Part shown: one piece after another, positions 23,992 to 33,466 of the stretch
How positions within the stretch are numbered: position 1 is the first letter of the stretch
How the letters are laid out: every line of letters starts with the position of its first letter
Origin: Mycolicibacterium sp. 018/SC-01/001
GTDB lineage: Bacteria > Actinomycetota > Actinomycetes > Mycobacteriales > Mycobacteriaceae
Assembly: GCF_007096635.1 (NCBI RefSeq)
Contig: NZ_VKAA01000001.1
Location: 310,001-374,000 of the forward strand
Reading direction: 5' to 3'
Length of the DNA: 64,000 nt
Position numbers and translations under genes: made by a program
Notes under the pieces: generated by a model
What the model was told of the DNA's origin: nothing
Database searches by the model: none
The model's input: the letters and a program-made list of their open reading frames with translations, nothing else

Positions 23992-26900
23992 TCACGCCGT
24001 GATCGCATCCAGCGCGCGGTAGATCCGCTGCTCGCTGATCGGGCGGGGTGTCCCGAGCTGTTGCGCCCACAGGCTGACCCGCAATTCCTCGATCATCCAG
24101 GCGATGTCGCGGACATCGGCGGCGGCCGCGCGCGCCGGGGACAGCGCCGCGACGACGTCGTCGTAGGCGTCCTGCACCGCGGCCACCCGCGCCATCCGCT
24201 CGCGGTCGGCCGCCGGCGCCTGCGGAAGCCGCTCCAGCCGCCGGTTCACCGCGATCAGGTAGCGGGTGAGGTCGGCCAGCCGCGGTGCACCCGCGGCGGC
24301 CACGAAGCCGGCCGGAACCAGCCGCGCGAGTTGGGCCCGAATGTCGGCGATCGCGTCGGCCTGAGCCGCCGACGGCCGGTCCGGCAGCGCGAGTGAGACG
24401 TCGTGCAGCGCCGCCACGACTTTCTCCGCGCGGCGCACCACGTCGAGCGTGGTGGGCACCAGCTCGCGGGCCACGCGGCTGCGCGCCTGTTCGAATTCCG
24501 TTCTGGTCCAGATCGGTTCGGGCGCGACCAGCTGTAGCGCGGCGTCGGCGCAGTCCTCGATCAACGCCGCCAGCGACCCGTCGGGATTGGTGCCCAGGGT
24601 GAGACGGGTCCGCATGTCGAGCGCCTTCTCGACCTGCTTGGCCACCGACGGCCCGGTCAGCCGCATCAGCCGTCGGGTTCCTGCCGGCGCCGCGATGGCC
24701 TGCTCGGCCGCACTGGCGAACACCCGCACCGCCACCGATGTGCCCTCGTCGACGAGGGCGGGATAGGCGCGCACCGAGTTCCCCGAGCGGCCCGGCCGCT
24801 CCACGACGCGGGGCAGTTCGTCGACATCTGGCCACGCCCGCAACCCCGACTGCTCCAGATCCCCCACCGCAGCGGCCACCGCATCCCGCACCGGCGCGGC
24901 GAGTGTGCGTTGCAACTCGGTGAGATCCTTGCCGCGGGCCACCACCGTGCCGTCAGCGGCCTCCACCGCGAACGTGACCCTCAGGTGGGCGGGCACCTTC
25001 TCCAGATCGAACGCGTCGATCGGGACCAGAATGCCGGTGCGACGGCGTAATTCGCGTTGCACCGCGTCGAGGAGCGGGCCGTCGTCGGGCGTGATCGACG
25101 ACAGCAGCGCGCGAGCGGTGTCCGGGGCGGGCACGAAGTTGCGGCGCAGCTCCTTCGGCAGCGACTTGATCAGCGCCGTCAGCAGCTCCTCACGCAAGGC
25201 CGGCACCTGCCAGGCGAAGTCGTCACCACCGAGGCGCGCCAGCACGTCGACAGGCACATGCACGGTGACACCGTCGTCGGTCGCGCCGGGGTCATACCGG
25301 TAGGACAGCGGCAGCGCCACGTCGTCGGCCTGCCACGCGTCGGGCTGATCGTCACCGGAGTCGTTGCGCAGCAGGTCATCCCGCGTCATCGTCAACAGGT
25401 CCGGCGTGCGGTGGCGCTGCTTGCGCCACCACCCGTCGAAATGCCGGGCCGAGACCACGTCGGCCGGAATCCTGGCGTCGTAGAACGCGAAGATCTCGTC
25501 GTCACCGACGAGGAGGTCGCGGCGGCGAGCCCGCTCCTCGAGATCAGCCAATTCTGTTCGTAGCCGGGCGTTGTCAGCGAAGAAGTGGTGCTTGGTACGC
25601 CAGTCCTGGTCGACGAGGGCGTGGCGGATGAACAGCTCGCGGGCCACCGGCGGATCGATCTGCGCGTATCCGACCCGTCGCCGCGCCACCAGCGGCAGCC
25701 CGTAGAGAGTCACCCTCTCGAACGCCATCACCGCGCCGCGCTCGGCATCCCAGTGGGGCTCGCTGTGCGTGCGCACCACCAGGTGATCTGCGACTCGCTC
25801 CACCGATTCCGGATCGATGCGCGCGGCGATGCGCCCGTAGAGCCTGCTGGTCTCCACCAGATCGGCCACCACGACCCAGCGCGGCGGGCGGCGGGTCAGC
25901 ACCGATCCGGGCGCCAGGACGAATCGTGCGTTGCGTGCGCCGAGGAACTCTCGCGACTCCCGGCGGCCCTTCGCATCGTCACGCATCCCGATGTGCGACA
26001 GCAGACCCGCGGTGAGCGCCGCGTGTACCCGCGCCACATCGGCGGGCTCGTCGGACTCGGTGATGCCGAGATCGCGGCAGATGCCGCGCAGCTGCCCGAC
26101 CAGATCCTGCCATTCGCGGATCCGCAGGTAGTGCAGGAACTCCTCGCGGCACATCCGACGAAACGAACTGCCGGACCGCTCTTTTCGCTGCCCGCCCAGG
26201 TAGCGCCACAGGTTCAGGAACGAGACGAAGTCGGAGTGCTCGTCGGCGAAGCGGGCGTGCTTCTGCCGGGCCGCCTCCTCCCGGTCGCTGGGCCGCTCCC
26301 GAGGATCGGGAATGGACAGCGCGGCGGCGAGGACCAGCATCTCCCGTACGCAGCCCTCCGCGTCGGCCTGCAGGATCATCCGGCCCAGCCGCGGGTCCAC
26401 CGGAATCTGCGCGAGCCGCCGGCCCAGTGGGGTGAGTTCACCGTCGGTGAAGGCGCCCAGTTCGGTCAGCAGCGCGATGCCGTCGCGGATGCTGCGCGCA
26501 TCGGGCGGGTCCAGGAAACCGAAACCCTCGATGTCGCCGAACCCGAGCGCGGCCATCTGCAGGATCACGGCGGCGAGGTTGGTGCGCAGGATCTCCGGAT
26601 CGGTATAGCGGGGCCGCGATTCGAAGTCCTGCTCGGAGTACAGCCGGATGCACACACCCGGCGCGGTGCGCCCGGACCGGCCGGCGCGCTGGGCGGCGGA
26701 GGCCTGCGAGATCGGCTCGATCGGCAGCCGCTGCACCTTGGTGCGCCGGCTGTACCGCGAGATCCGTGCCGTCCCCGGGTCGACGACGTAGCGGATGCCG
26801 GGCACCGTCAGCGACGTCTCGGCGACGTTGGTGGCCAGCACCACGCGCCGACGGGCCTTGCTCGGACTGAACACCTTCTGTTGTTCGGCGGTCGGCAGGC

Positions 26901-27906
26901 GCGCGTACAGCGGCAGGATCTCCGCCCGCTCGCCCAGGTCGGCGCGCAATGCCTCTGCGGTGTCACGGATCTCGCGCTCACCGGACAGGAACACCAGCAC
27001 ATCGCCGGGCGGCTCGCTCGCGAGCTCGGCCACCGCGTCGACGATCGCCTCGGTCGGGTCGCGCACCTCGGTGCGCACCACGTCGTGGTCGGGGTCGTCG
27101 GGGTCATCGCCTTCGTCGACCACCGGCACTTCCAAAGGGCGATAACGGATCTCGACGGGGTAGGTGCGGCCGCTCACCTCCAGGATCGGCGCGTCCCCGA
27201 AGTGCCGGGCGAACCGCTCCGGTTCGATGGTCGCCGACGTGACGATGACCTTCAGGTCGGGCCGGCGGGGCAGCAGCTGACGCAGGTATCCCAGCAGGAA
27301 GTCGATGTTCAGACTGCGCTCGTGTGCCTCGTCGATGATCAGCGTGTCGTAGCGCAGCAGGCGGCGGTCGCGCTGGATGTCGGCCAGCAGGATGCCGTCG
27401 GTCATCAGCTTCACCAGCGTGCGGTCGCTGGCCTGGTCGGTGAAGCGGACCGTGTAGCCGACCGCCTCACCCAGAGGCGTGCCGAGCTCGTCGGCGATGC
27501 GCTGGGCCACCGTGCGCGCGGCAAGCCGGCGCGGCTGCGTGTGGCCGATGGTGCCGCGGATGCCGCGACCGAGCTCCAAGCAGATCTTCGGCAGCTGCGT
27601 GGTCTTGCCCGACCCCGTCTCGCCGGCGACGATCACGACCTGGTTGGCGGAGATCGCGGCGGCGATGTCGTCACGCCGCTCGCTGACCGGCAGCTCCGGA
27701 TAAGTGATGGCCGGGACCGCGGCCTGCCGGGTGGCGATCAGTGCTTCGGCGGTCGCGAACTGGTGGGTGAGCCGTTCCAGCTGCGCGGGGTCGGGTGTGC
27801 GGAGTTGGCGCAATTTGCGGCCGAGCCGCGACGCGTCGCGCAGGGTGAGCCCGTCCAGCCGGGCGCGCAAGGCTCGTACGTCGGCGGCGGTGCTCGAGTC
27901 GGGCAT
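23992..27906 (-). CDS. hrpA: ATP-dependent RNA helicase HrpA
   Basis: A 1304-residue DEAH-box helicase, full length for the HrpA family. Walker A is GETGSGKT at residues 95-102, the DEAH box is at residues 192-195 followed by E-R-S, motif III is T-S-A-T-I, and the helicase C-domain has 'QRAGRSGRTAPG'. The HA2/OB region and the long HrpA-specific C-terminal domain complete the chain. It unwinds RNA; in E. coli it acts in mRNA processing and ribosome rescue on collided ribosomes. The ATG lies 1 base beyond the stop of the glyoxalase-like gene, so it belongs to the operon starting at the MTHFR gene. Confidence 0.95.
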   Translation of the reverse strand: MPDSSTAADVRALRARLDGLTLRDASRLGRKLRQLRTPDPAQLERLTHQFATAEALIATRQAAVPAITYPELPVSERRDDIAAAISANQVVIVAGETGSGKTTQLPKICLELGRGIRGTIGHTQPRRLAARTVAQRIADELGTPLGEAVGYTVRFTDQASDRTLVKLMTDGILLADIQRDRRLLRYDTLIIDEAHERSLNIDFLLGYLRQLLPRRPDLKVIVTSATIEPERFARHFGDAPILEVSGRTYPVEIRYRPLEVPVVDEGDDPDDPDHDVVRTEVRDPTEAIVDAVAELASEPPGDVLVFLSGEREIRDTAEALRADLGERAEILPLYARLPTAEQQKVFSPSKARRRVVLATNVAETSLTVPGIRYVVDPGTARISRYSRRTKVQRLPIEPISQASAAQRAGRSGRTAPGVCIRLYSEQDFESRPRYTDPEILRTNLAAVILQMAALGFGDIEGFGFLDPPDARSIRDGIALLTELGAFTDGELTPLGRRLAQIPVDPRLGRMILQADAEGCVREMLVLAAALSIPDPRERPSDREEAARQKHARFADEHSDFVSFLNLWRYLGGQRKERSGSSFRRMCREEFLHYLRIREWQDLVGQLRGICRDLGITESDEPADVARVHAALTAGLLSHIGMRDDAKGRRESREFLGARNARFVLAPGSVLTRRPPRWVVVADLVETSRLYGRIAARIDPESVERVADHLVVRTHSEPHWDAERGAVMAFERVTLYGLPLVARRRVGYAQIDPPVARELFIRHALVDQDWRTKHHFFADNARLRTELADLEERARRRDLLVGDDEIFAFYDARIPADVVSARHFDGWWRKQRHRTPDLLTMTRDDLLRNDSGDDQPDAWQADDVALPLSYRYDPGATDDGVTVHVPVDVLARLGGDDFAWQVPALREELLTALIKSLPKELRRNFVPAPDTARALLSSITPDDGPLLDAVQRELRRRTGILVPIDAFDLEKVPAHLRVTFAVEAADGTVVARGKDLTELQRTLAAPVRDAVAAAVGDLEQSGLRAWPDVDELPRVVERPGRSGNSVRAYPALVDEGTSVAVRVFASAAEQAIAAPAGTRRLMRLTGPSVAKQVEKALDMRTRLTLGTNPDGSLAALIEDCADAALQLVAPEPIWTRTEFEQARSRVARELVPTTLDVVRRAEKVVAALHDVSLALPDRPSAAQADAIADIRAQLARLVPAGFVAAAGAPRLADLTRYLIAVNRRLERLPQAPAADRERMARVAAVQDAYDDVVAALSPARAAAADVRDIAWMIEELRVSLWAQQLGTPRPISEQRIYRALDAITA

Positions 27907-27907
27907 T

Positions 27908-28297
27908 TCAGCCGGCGGTGACGGTGGTCAGGCAGAACGGATGCCCGACCGGATCGAGCATGACCCGCCACAGCGTCGGCTGCGGCTGGACCTCGGCCTG
28001 CCGGGCGCCGAGCGCCTCGGCGCCGGTCACCGCCGCGTCGAGATCGGTGACCGACACGTCGAGGTGCATCTGGGCCGGCACGCGCGTGTCCGGCCATGTC
28101 GGCGCGACGTACTCGTCGACGCGCATCAGCGCGAGGATCGCGGCCCCGTCGGTGATCGCCACGACGCTGCCGTCCGGCGCCTCGACCAGCCGCCGCATGC
28201 CCAGCAGAGCGGCGTAGAAGTCGGCCAGCTCGCCCGGATTCGGGCAGTCGATCGACGTCGCGCCCAGCGTGCCGACCGGCGACTGCGCCGATGTCAT
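27908..28297 (-). CDS. VOC-superfamily (glyoxalase-fold) protein
   Basis: A 129-residue single-chain protein with two beta-alpha-beta-beta-beta modules. 'ATSIDCPNPGELADFYAALLGM' starts the first module and 'MHLDVSVTDLDAAVTGAEALGA' the second, ending in 'DPVGHPFCLTT'. Members include glyoxalases, extradiol dioxygenases, fosfomycin/bleomycin resistance proteins and many proteins of unknown role. Metal ligands of glyoxalase I are not all obvious, so the activity is unknown. The ATG at 28297 overlaps the stop of the MTHFR gene, and hrpA follows 1 base later. Confidence 0.83.
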   Translation of the reverse strand: MTSAQSPVGTLGATSIDCPNPGELADFYAALLGMRRLVEAPDGSVVAITDGAAILALMRVDEYVAPTWPDTRVPAQMHLDVSVTDLDAAVTGAEALGARQAEVQPQPTLWRVMLDPVGHPFCLTTVTAG

Positions 28298-29202
28298 GGC
28301 TTGTCGGGCGCCCAGTAGGCCAGCATCTCGGCGAACGTCTCGAAGGCCGGGGTGTTGATGCCGTAGGTCGCCTCGAAGTGCACGCTGAGCGGGAAGCCGA
28401 GCTCGCCGACGCCGTCGATCACCCGCTTGTACAGGTCGACCATCAGCTTGCGGCGTTCTGTGGGCTCCGCGGCGGCCAGCTGCTTGACGAACTCCTGTTC
28501 GGCGGCGACCGCGGCGTTGCCGGGGTCCTGGATCAGCCAGTTGATCAATCCGAGCTTGGTCTCCACGGCCGGGACGAACCCGAAGGACAGCAGGATCTCC
28601 GGGCGGTGCTCGCTGGTCGCGGCGAACTCGGTGAGGAAGTCGACGATCGCGTCGGAGTACAGCAGCTGCGTCATGCCGTACGTCGCGCCGCGGTTGCACT
28701 TGAACGTGAACCGGCCCTGCTCGCCCTCGCGGGTCGGGATGAGGATGACGCCGCGGTTGTCGACGACGTCGTCGAACATCGTCAGCGCATCCGTTGGCGC
28801 CACGCCCGAGCCTTCGCCGTCGTTCAACGTCCGGGGCACCCCGACGAAGGCGATGCCGTCGAACCCGCTGTCGCTCAGCTCGGTCAACCGGCCGTGCAGA
28901 GTCGGCTCGTCCATGAACGCGGTGACCTGCGTGCACAATCCGCGCACGCCGGGCAGTTCGGGCTTGATCATCGACCAGAACTCGAGCACGTCGAGCTTGG
29001 GCTTCATCTCCATCGGACGGTCGTCGTCCTCTTCGATCATCCCCGGGATCATCACGTGCCGAACCCGCCCGCCGATGCCCGCCTCGGCCGAACAGCGCAG
29101 CACCTTCTCGGCGTCGGACAGCGCCTGCTCGCGTCCGCGGTCGACGTTCGGCGGCACCAGCTCCAACGCGATGGTGTTCAGGCTCACAGGTTTGCTCCAC
29201 AT
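28294..29202 (-). CDS. Mycobacterial-type methylenetetrahydrofolate reductase (Rv2172c-like)
   Basis: A 302-residue protein with 'LNTIALELVPPN' at the N-terminus, 'GIGGRVRHVMIPGMIEEDDDRP' and 'FVGVPRTLNDGEGSGVAPTDAL' further on. It lacks ordinary MetF sequence blocks but matches the non-canonical mycobacterial reductases typified by Rv2172c in length and beginning. These reduce 5,10-methylene-THF to 5-methyl-THF with NADH and feed methionine synthesis; the assignment rests on remembered family features. The ATG at 29202 is used here; a GTG at 29187, preceded by GGAG 7 bases away and starting MSLNTIAL, is at least as likely. First gene of the operon with the VOC protein and hrpA. Confidence 0.75.
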   Translation of the reverse strand: MWSKPVSLNTIALELVPPNVDRGREQALSDAEKVLRCSAEAGIGGRVRHVMIPGMIEEDDDRPMEMKPKLDVLEFWSMIKPELPGVRGLCTQVTAFMDEPTLHGRLTELSDSGFDGIAFVGVPRTLNDGEGSGVAPTDALTMFDDVVDNRGVILIPTREGEQGRFTFKCNRGATYGMTQLLYSDAIVDFLTEFAATSEHRPEILLSFGFVPAVETKLGLINWLIQDPGNAAVAAEQEFVKQLAAAEPTERRKLMVDLYKRVIDGVGELGFPLSVHFEATYGINTPAFETFAEMLAYWAPDKP

Positions 29203-29369
29203 CTGGTTCTTCGGGTCCGGCTGCCCGGCCGACGATGCTCGTCAGCCCACGATTCCCCCATCGCCGGCGAGCAATCACCATACCGAGAGCACCGGCGTGG
29301 GGCGCGGCTCGGACCACCCCCGTGGCAGCGACCGCGCCGGCCTTCGGCTTACATGGACACAGATCCCCT

Positions 29370-30518
29370 ATGAGAAATTCGTTCCGCCACATCCTTGCCA
29401 TCGCGATGTTCGCCGTGCTGTCCATCGTCGTCGCGGCGTGCAGCGGCCTGCAGTCCCCGCCCGGCTCGACGTCCTCGAGCAGCACGGACGCCTCCGCGCC
29501 GAAAGTCACCTCACCGTTCGATCCGACGACGACGCCGACGCCGCCTGCAGGACCACTGCTGGCCTACCGCGCCGCCGACGAGATCGGCGTCGTCGACGGC
29601 ACCACCAAGATCGCGACGGTGGCCGGGCCCTTCGCGCCCAGCAACGACCTGATCACCACCGAGGACGGGCGCTTCGTGTTCGCCCGCACCGTCGACAATC
29701 ACGTCGGGGTCCTCGACGTACAGGACCGACGGGGTGGCATCCGCCAGATCCCGGTGGGGCCGACGCTGGGCACCGCCGGCGGCAGCACGATCGTCTGGTG
29801 GGAACAGCCCAACCGACTGATGCGGTTGGACCTCGCCGCGCCGAACGCCGCACCCCAGGTGATGCAGACCGTCGACCTGCCGCCGGCGGCCGGCGCCGGT
29901 GACCCCCGTCTGATCGTGGCGCGCGGCGGCACCGCCGTGCTGGCCCGCGTGGAAGGCCCGCCGTCCCCGTTCGGCGGACCGGACACCCTCTACGCGGTGC
30001 GCGGTCCCGGCCCTGCGAGTTCGCTGGGCCAGGTCGAGGCGAACAGCCCGGTCACCGTCGCGCGGTTGTCCCCTGACGGCGGCTCCCTGGCGTACGCGCT
30101 CTACCGGGCCAGCAATGACGCCTGTGGCACCGCAGCCGTCGTGCAGTCCGACGCGGCGGGCAATCAGCAGACGTTCGACGTGGCCGCCACCGACCCCGCG
30201 GCGGGCTTCCGCATCACCAAACTGTGGTGGCCGCAGCAGGGGCCGCCGAAGCTGAGCCTGACGACGTGGCGCTGCGGTCAATCCCAGGCCGCGCCGCCAG
30301 TGGTGTGGCAGCTGACCGAGGATCGCATCGCGCAGGTCGTCCCGCCCACCTCGGCGCTGCAGACCACCGAGCTGAGCCCGGGACAGCGGGCACTGATCCT
30401 GCCGCACACCGACGGCTACGACGACCCTGCCGGTGCGCTGGTCGTCGAGGAGAGCTCACGCCGTATCCCGGTCAAGGACAACGTCGACGCCATCGCGCTC
30501 ATCCAGCCCGCTCCGTAG
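29370..30518 (+). CDS. Predicted lipoprotein with beta-propeller-like domain
   Basis: A 382-residue exported protein. Residues 1-24 form a signal peptide with lipobox V-A-A-C, followed by a Ser/Thr/Pro-rich linker to about residue 60. The rest has repeats of short beta strands ('DEIGVVDGTTKIATVAGP', 'NHVGVLDVQDRRGGIRQIPVGPTLG', 'ARLSPDGGSLAYALYR'), as in WD40/TolB-like propellers, and two Cys pairs. The function is unknown; the fold suggests a protein- or ligand-binding scaffold on the outer face of the membrane. The ATG at 29370 lacks an obvious ribosome site. Confidence 0.75.
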   Translation: MRNSFRHILAIAMFAVLSIVVAACSGLQSPPGSTSSSSTDASAPKVTSPFDPTTTPTPPAGPLLAYRAADEIGVVDGTTKIATVAGPFAPSNDLITTEDGRFVFARTVDNHVGVLDVQDRRGGIRQIPVGPTLGTAGGSTIVWWEQPNRLMRLDLAAPNAAPQVMQTVDLPPAAGAGDPRLIVARGGTAVLARVEGPPSPFGGPDTLYAVRGPGPASSLGQVEANSPVTVARLSPDGGSLAYALYRASNDACGTAAVVQSDAAGNQQTFDVAATDPAAGFRITKLWWPQQGPPKLSLTTWRCGQSQAAPPVVWQLTEDRIAQVVPPTSALQTTELSPGQRALILPHTDGYDDPAGALVVEESSRRIPVKDNVDAIALIQPAP

Positions 30519-30521
30519 GCT
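30516..30521 (+). promoter_or_regulatory. Putative -10 (TAGGCT) for leaderless selO
   Basis: TAGGCT at the end of the preceding gene is followed by exactly 6 bases and the ATG at 30528, predicting a transcript that begins at the start codon. Confidence 0.5.
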
Positions 30522-30527
30522 CGGAGG

Positions 30528-31985
30528 ATGAGCATCGCGCTGCAGGACACGTTCGTGCGGGACCTGCCCGAACTCGCGGTGCGATGGCAGGCCGAGGACG
30601 CGCCGAGTCCGACGCTGCTCGTTCTCAACGACGCCTTGGCCGCCGAACTGGGACTGGATCCGGAGTGGTTGCGCAGCGCCGACGGGGTCCGTCTGCTCGC
30701 CGGGACCGCCGTGCCCGCCGGCGCGACACCGGTGGCACAGGCCTACGCCGGTCACCAGTTCGGTGGTTTCGTTCCGCGCCTCGGTGACGGACGCGCGTTG
30801 CTGCTCGGCGAGCTCGTCGACGCCGACGGGCACCTGCGCGACCTACACCTCAAAGGGTCGGGCCGCACCCCGTTCGCGCGCGGCGGCGACGGGCTGGCCG
30901 CGGTCGGGCCGATGCTGCGCGAGTACGTGATCAGCGAGGCGATGCACGCGCTGGGCATCCCGACCACCCGCTCGCTCGCGGTCGTCGCGACCGGCCGGTC
31001 GGTGTATCGGGAGACCGAACTGCCCGGGGCCGTGCTGGCCCGGGTCGCGGCGAGCCATCTGCGCGTCGGCAGCTTCCAGTACGCGTCCCTGGTCGCAGGC
31101 CAGACCCAGGACCTGGGGGTGCTGCGGCGCCTGGCCGACTACGCGATCGCCCGTCATCACCCCGCGGCGGCGGACGCCGCCCAGCCGTACCGGGCGCTGC
31201 TCGAGGCGGTCATCGACGTGCAGGCCGACCTGGTGGCGCGGTGGATGCTGGTCGGCTTCGTGCACGGAGTGATGAACACCGACAACATGACGATCTCGGG
31301 CGAGACCATCGACTACGGCCCGTGCGCGTTCATGGAGGCGTTCGATCCGCACACGGTGTTCAGCTCGATCGACCACGGGGGCCGCTACGCGTACGGCAAC
31401 CAGCCCGCGATCGCACTGTGGAATCTCGCGCGCTTCGCCGAAGCGCTCCTCCCGCTCCTCGACGACGACACCGATGCGGCCGTGAGCCAGGCCGAGCAAT
31501 CGCTGGGCCGGTTCCGTGATCGCTACCAGAGCCGCTGGGACGAGGGCATGCGCGCCAAGCTGGGTGTGGCCGGTGCCGACCCCGAGGCTGCCGACGCGCT
31601 GAGCCAGGAGGTGCTGGTCGCGTTGCACGCCAACGGCGTGGACCACACCTCGTTCTACCGGCGGCTGGCGCGCGCGGCGCGCGGTGACGCCGAGCCGGTG
31701 CGCGGCGACTTCGTCGATCTCGCCGGTTTCGACGCGTGGCTCACCCGCTGGCGCGCGCTGGGACCCGACCCGGATGCGATGGATGCGGTGAATCCGATCT
31801 ACATACCGCGCAACCATCTGGTCGAAGAGGCGCTCGCGGCCGCGACCGACGGGGACCTCGATCCACTGCTAGCGTTGCTCGAGGCGGTCCGCTCGCCGTT
31901 CGAGGAACGCTCGGATCGGCAGCGCTACGCCGAGCCCAGCCAGCAAGAGTTCTCGGCCACGTTCCGAACATTCTGTGGGACCTGA
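30528..31985 (+). CDS. selO: Protein adenylyltransferase SelO (YdiU family)
   Basis: A 485-residue pseudokinase-fold enzyme that transfers AMP from ATP to protein Ser, Thr or Tyr and is linked to redox stress. Family blocks are complete: '[23 protein letters not shown]', '[18 protein letters not shown]', '[12 protein letters not shown]' (catalytic/metal Asp region) and '[13 protein letters not shown]'. The C-terminus ends 'FRTFCGT', where eukaryotic SelO has its selenocysteine; the bacterial protein has one Cys there. The gene begins 9 bases after the lipoprotein gene, with a -10 box placed for leaderless transcription, so it may be transcribed both ways. Confidence 0.93.
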   Translation: MSIALQDTFVRDLPELAVRWQAEDAPSPTLLVLNDALAAELGLDPEWLRSADGVRLLAGTAVPAGATPVAQAYAGHQFGGFVPRLGDGRALLLGELVDADGHLRDLHLKGSGRTPFARGGDGLAAVGPMLREYVISEAMHALGIPTTRSLAVVATGRSVYRETELPGAVLARVAASHLRVGSFQYASLVAGQTQDLGVLRRLADYAIARHHPAAADAAQPYRALLEAVIDVQADLVARWMLVGFVHGVMNTDNMTISGETIDYGPCAFMEAFDPHTVFSSIDHGGRYAYGNQPAIALWNLARFAEALLPLLDDDTDAAVSQAEQSLGRFRDRYQSRWDEGMRAKLGVAGADPEAADALSQEVLVALHANGVDHTSFYRRLARAARGDAEPVRGDFVDLAGFDAWLTRWRALGPDPDAMDAVNPIYIPRNHLVEEALAAATDGDLDPLLALLEAVRSPFEERSDRQRYAEPSQQEFSATFRTFCGT

Positions 31986-31995
31986 TCACACCGCG

Positions 31996-32001
31996 TACCG
32001 T
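31996..32001 (+). promoter_or_regulatory. Putative -10 (TACCGT) for leaderless wax-ester synthase gene
   Basis: TACCGT is followed by 6 bases and the GTG at 32008. This supports that GTG over longer starts overlapping selO. Confidence 0.5.
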
Positions 32002-32007
32002 GGCGGG

Positions 32008-33444
32008 GTGAGCGCGACTAGCAAGAGGCTCGGTCTGCAGGACCTGCTGTTCATCTACGGTGAGACGCCCAGTTCGAAGATGCACGTCGCCGGGCTGCTG
32101 CCGTTCACGCCGCCGCCGAATGCGACGGTCGAATACCTGCGCGAGATGATCGCCGAGGCTCGCCGTCAAGAGGTCGTGCGGCCGTGGAATCTGAAGCTCG
32201 CCCACCCGCGGTTGCAGTTCAGCCCGTTGCACAGCTGGGTCGAGGACAAGGACTTCGACTTCGACTACCACGTGCGGCGGTCGGCGCTGGCGAGCCCGGG
32301 TGACGAACGCGAACTGGGCATCCTGGTGTCCCGGCTGCACAGCAACCACCTCGACCTGACCCGGCCGCCGTGGGAGCTGCACGTGATCGAGGGCCTCGAA
32401 GGCGGCCGGTTCGCGCTGTACATGAAGATCCACCACGCACTGGTCGACGGGTACAGCGCGATGCGCATGCTGGCCCGGAGCCTGTCGACCGATCCGGAGT
32501 CGCGCGACACCCGGATGTTCTTCAACGTGCCGATGCCCGGGCGCACGCCGGGGCCGCAGGCGGATGGATCGAACGGCGAATCGGTCAACCCGCTCACCGC
32601 GGCGCTGCGCACGATCGGCGGGATCGGCGCCACGGTCAGCGGCGGAGTGAGCTCGGTCGTCGACCTGACGACGGCGGTGGTGAACACCCAGATCCGCCGC
32701 GACGGCGAGTACGCCCAGATCGCCGGATCGGCGTCGGCACCGCACAGCATCCTCAACGCGCGGATCAGCCGTAACCGGCGCTTCGCGACGCAGCAGTACG
32801 CGTTCGACCGCCTCAAGAAGCTCAGCTCTGAGCACGGCGCAACGATCAACGACGTGGCGCTGGCCATCCTCGGTGGCGGGCTGCGCCGGTTCCTGTCGGA
32901 GATCGACGAGCTGCCCGACCGGTCGCTCATCGCCTTCCTGCCGGTGAACGTCAGGCCCAAGGGCGACGAGGGCGGCGGCAACGCGGTCGGCGCGATCCTC
33001 GCCCCGATGGGCACCGACATCGCCGATCCCGTCGAACGCCTCCACACGATCACCGCGGCGACATCGGCGGCCAAGGCGCAACTGCAGAACATGTCCCCGG
33101 CGGCGATCATCGCCTACAGTGCCGCGCTGCTCGCGCCGGCCGGCACCCAGATCGCGGGCGCGCTGACCGGCGTGCAGGCGCCGTGGCCCTACACGTTCAA
33201 CCTGTGCGTGTCGAACGTGCCTGGACCGCGGGAACCCTTGTGGTTCAACGGCTCCCGGCTGGAAGCCACCTACCCGGTGTCCATCCCGATCCACGGTATG
33301 GCGCTGAACATCACGCTGCAGAGCTACGCCGACACGCTGAACATCGGGTTCGTGGGGTGTCGCGATCGGCTGCCCCACCTCCAGCGCCTGGCCGTCTACA
33401 GCGGCGAGGCACTCGCCGAGCTGGAAGCAGCCTCCGAAGGCTGA
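32008..33444 (+). CDS. Wax ester synthase/diacylglycerol acyltransferase (WS/DGAT)
   Basis: A 478-residue acyltransferase that esterifies fatty alcohols or diacylglycerol with acyl-CoA to make storage lipids. The active-site motif H-H-x-x-x-D-G is HHALVDG at residues 142-148. Other family blocks are 'RPPWELHVIEGL' before it, 'NDVALAILGGGLRRFL' in the middle and 'NLCVSNVPGP' near the C-terminus. Mycobacteria have many tgs paralogues; which one this is cannot be told by eye. The GTG at 32008 lies at the right distance after a -10 box and after the selO stop. The gene ends 22 bases from the convergent HNH gene. Confidence 0.9.
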   Translation: MSATSKRLGLQDLLFIYGETPSSKMHVAGLLPFTPPPNATVEYLREMIAEARRQEVVRPWNLKLAHPRLQFSPLHSWVEDKDFDFDYHVRRSALASPGDERELGILVSRLHSNHLDLTRPPWELHVIEGLEGGRFALYMKIHHALVDGYSAMRMLARSLSTDPESRDTRMFFNVPMPGRTPGPQADGSNGESVNPLTAALRTIGGIGATVSGGVSSVVDLTTAVVNTQIRRDGEYAQIAGSASAPHSILNARISRNRRFATQQYAFDRLKKLSSEHGATINDVALAILGGGLRRFLSEIDELPDRSLIAFLPVNVRPKGDEGGGNAVGAILAPMGTDIADPVERLHTITAATSAAKAQLQNMSPAAIIAYSAALLAPAGTQIAGALTGVQAPWPYTFNLCVSNVPGPREPLWFNGSRLEATYPVSIPIHGMALNITLQSYADTLNIGFVGCRDRLPHLQRLAVYSGEALAELEAASEG

Positions 33445-33466
33445 GATGATGCGCCGGGCGTCGGCC

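Noticed and set aside
25585..27921. Long plus-strand open frame of 778 codons opposite hrpA
   Set aside because: The antisense strand of hrpA shows full family motifs; the plus frame shows only low-complexity composition.
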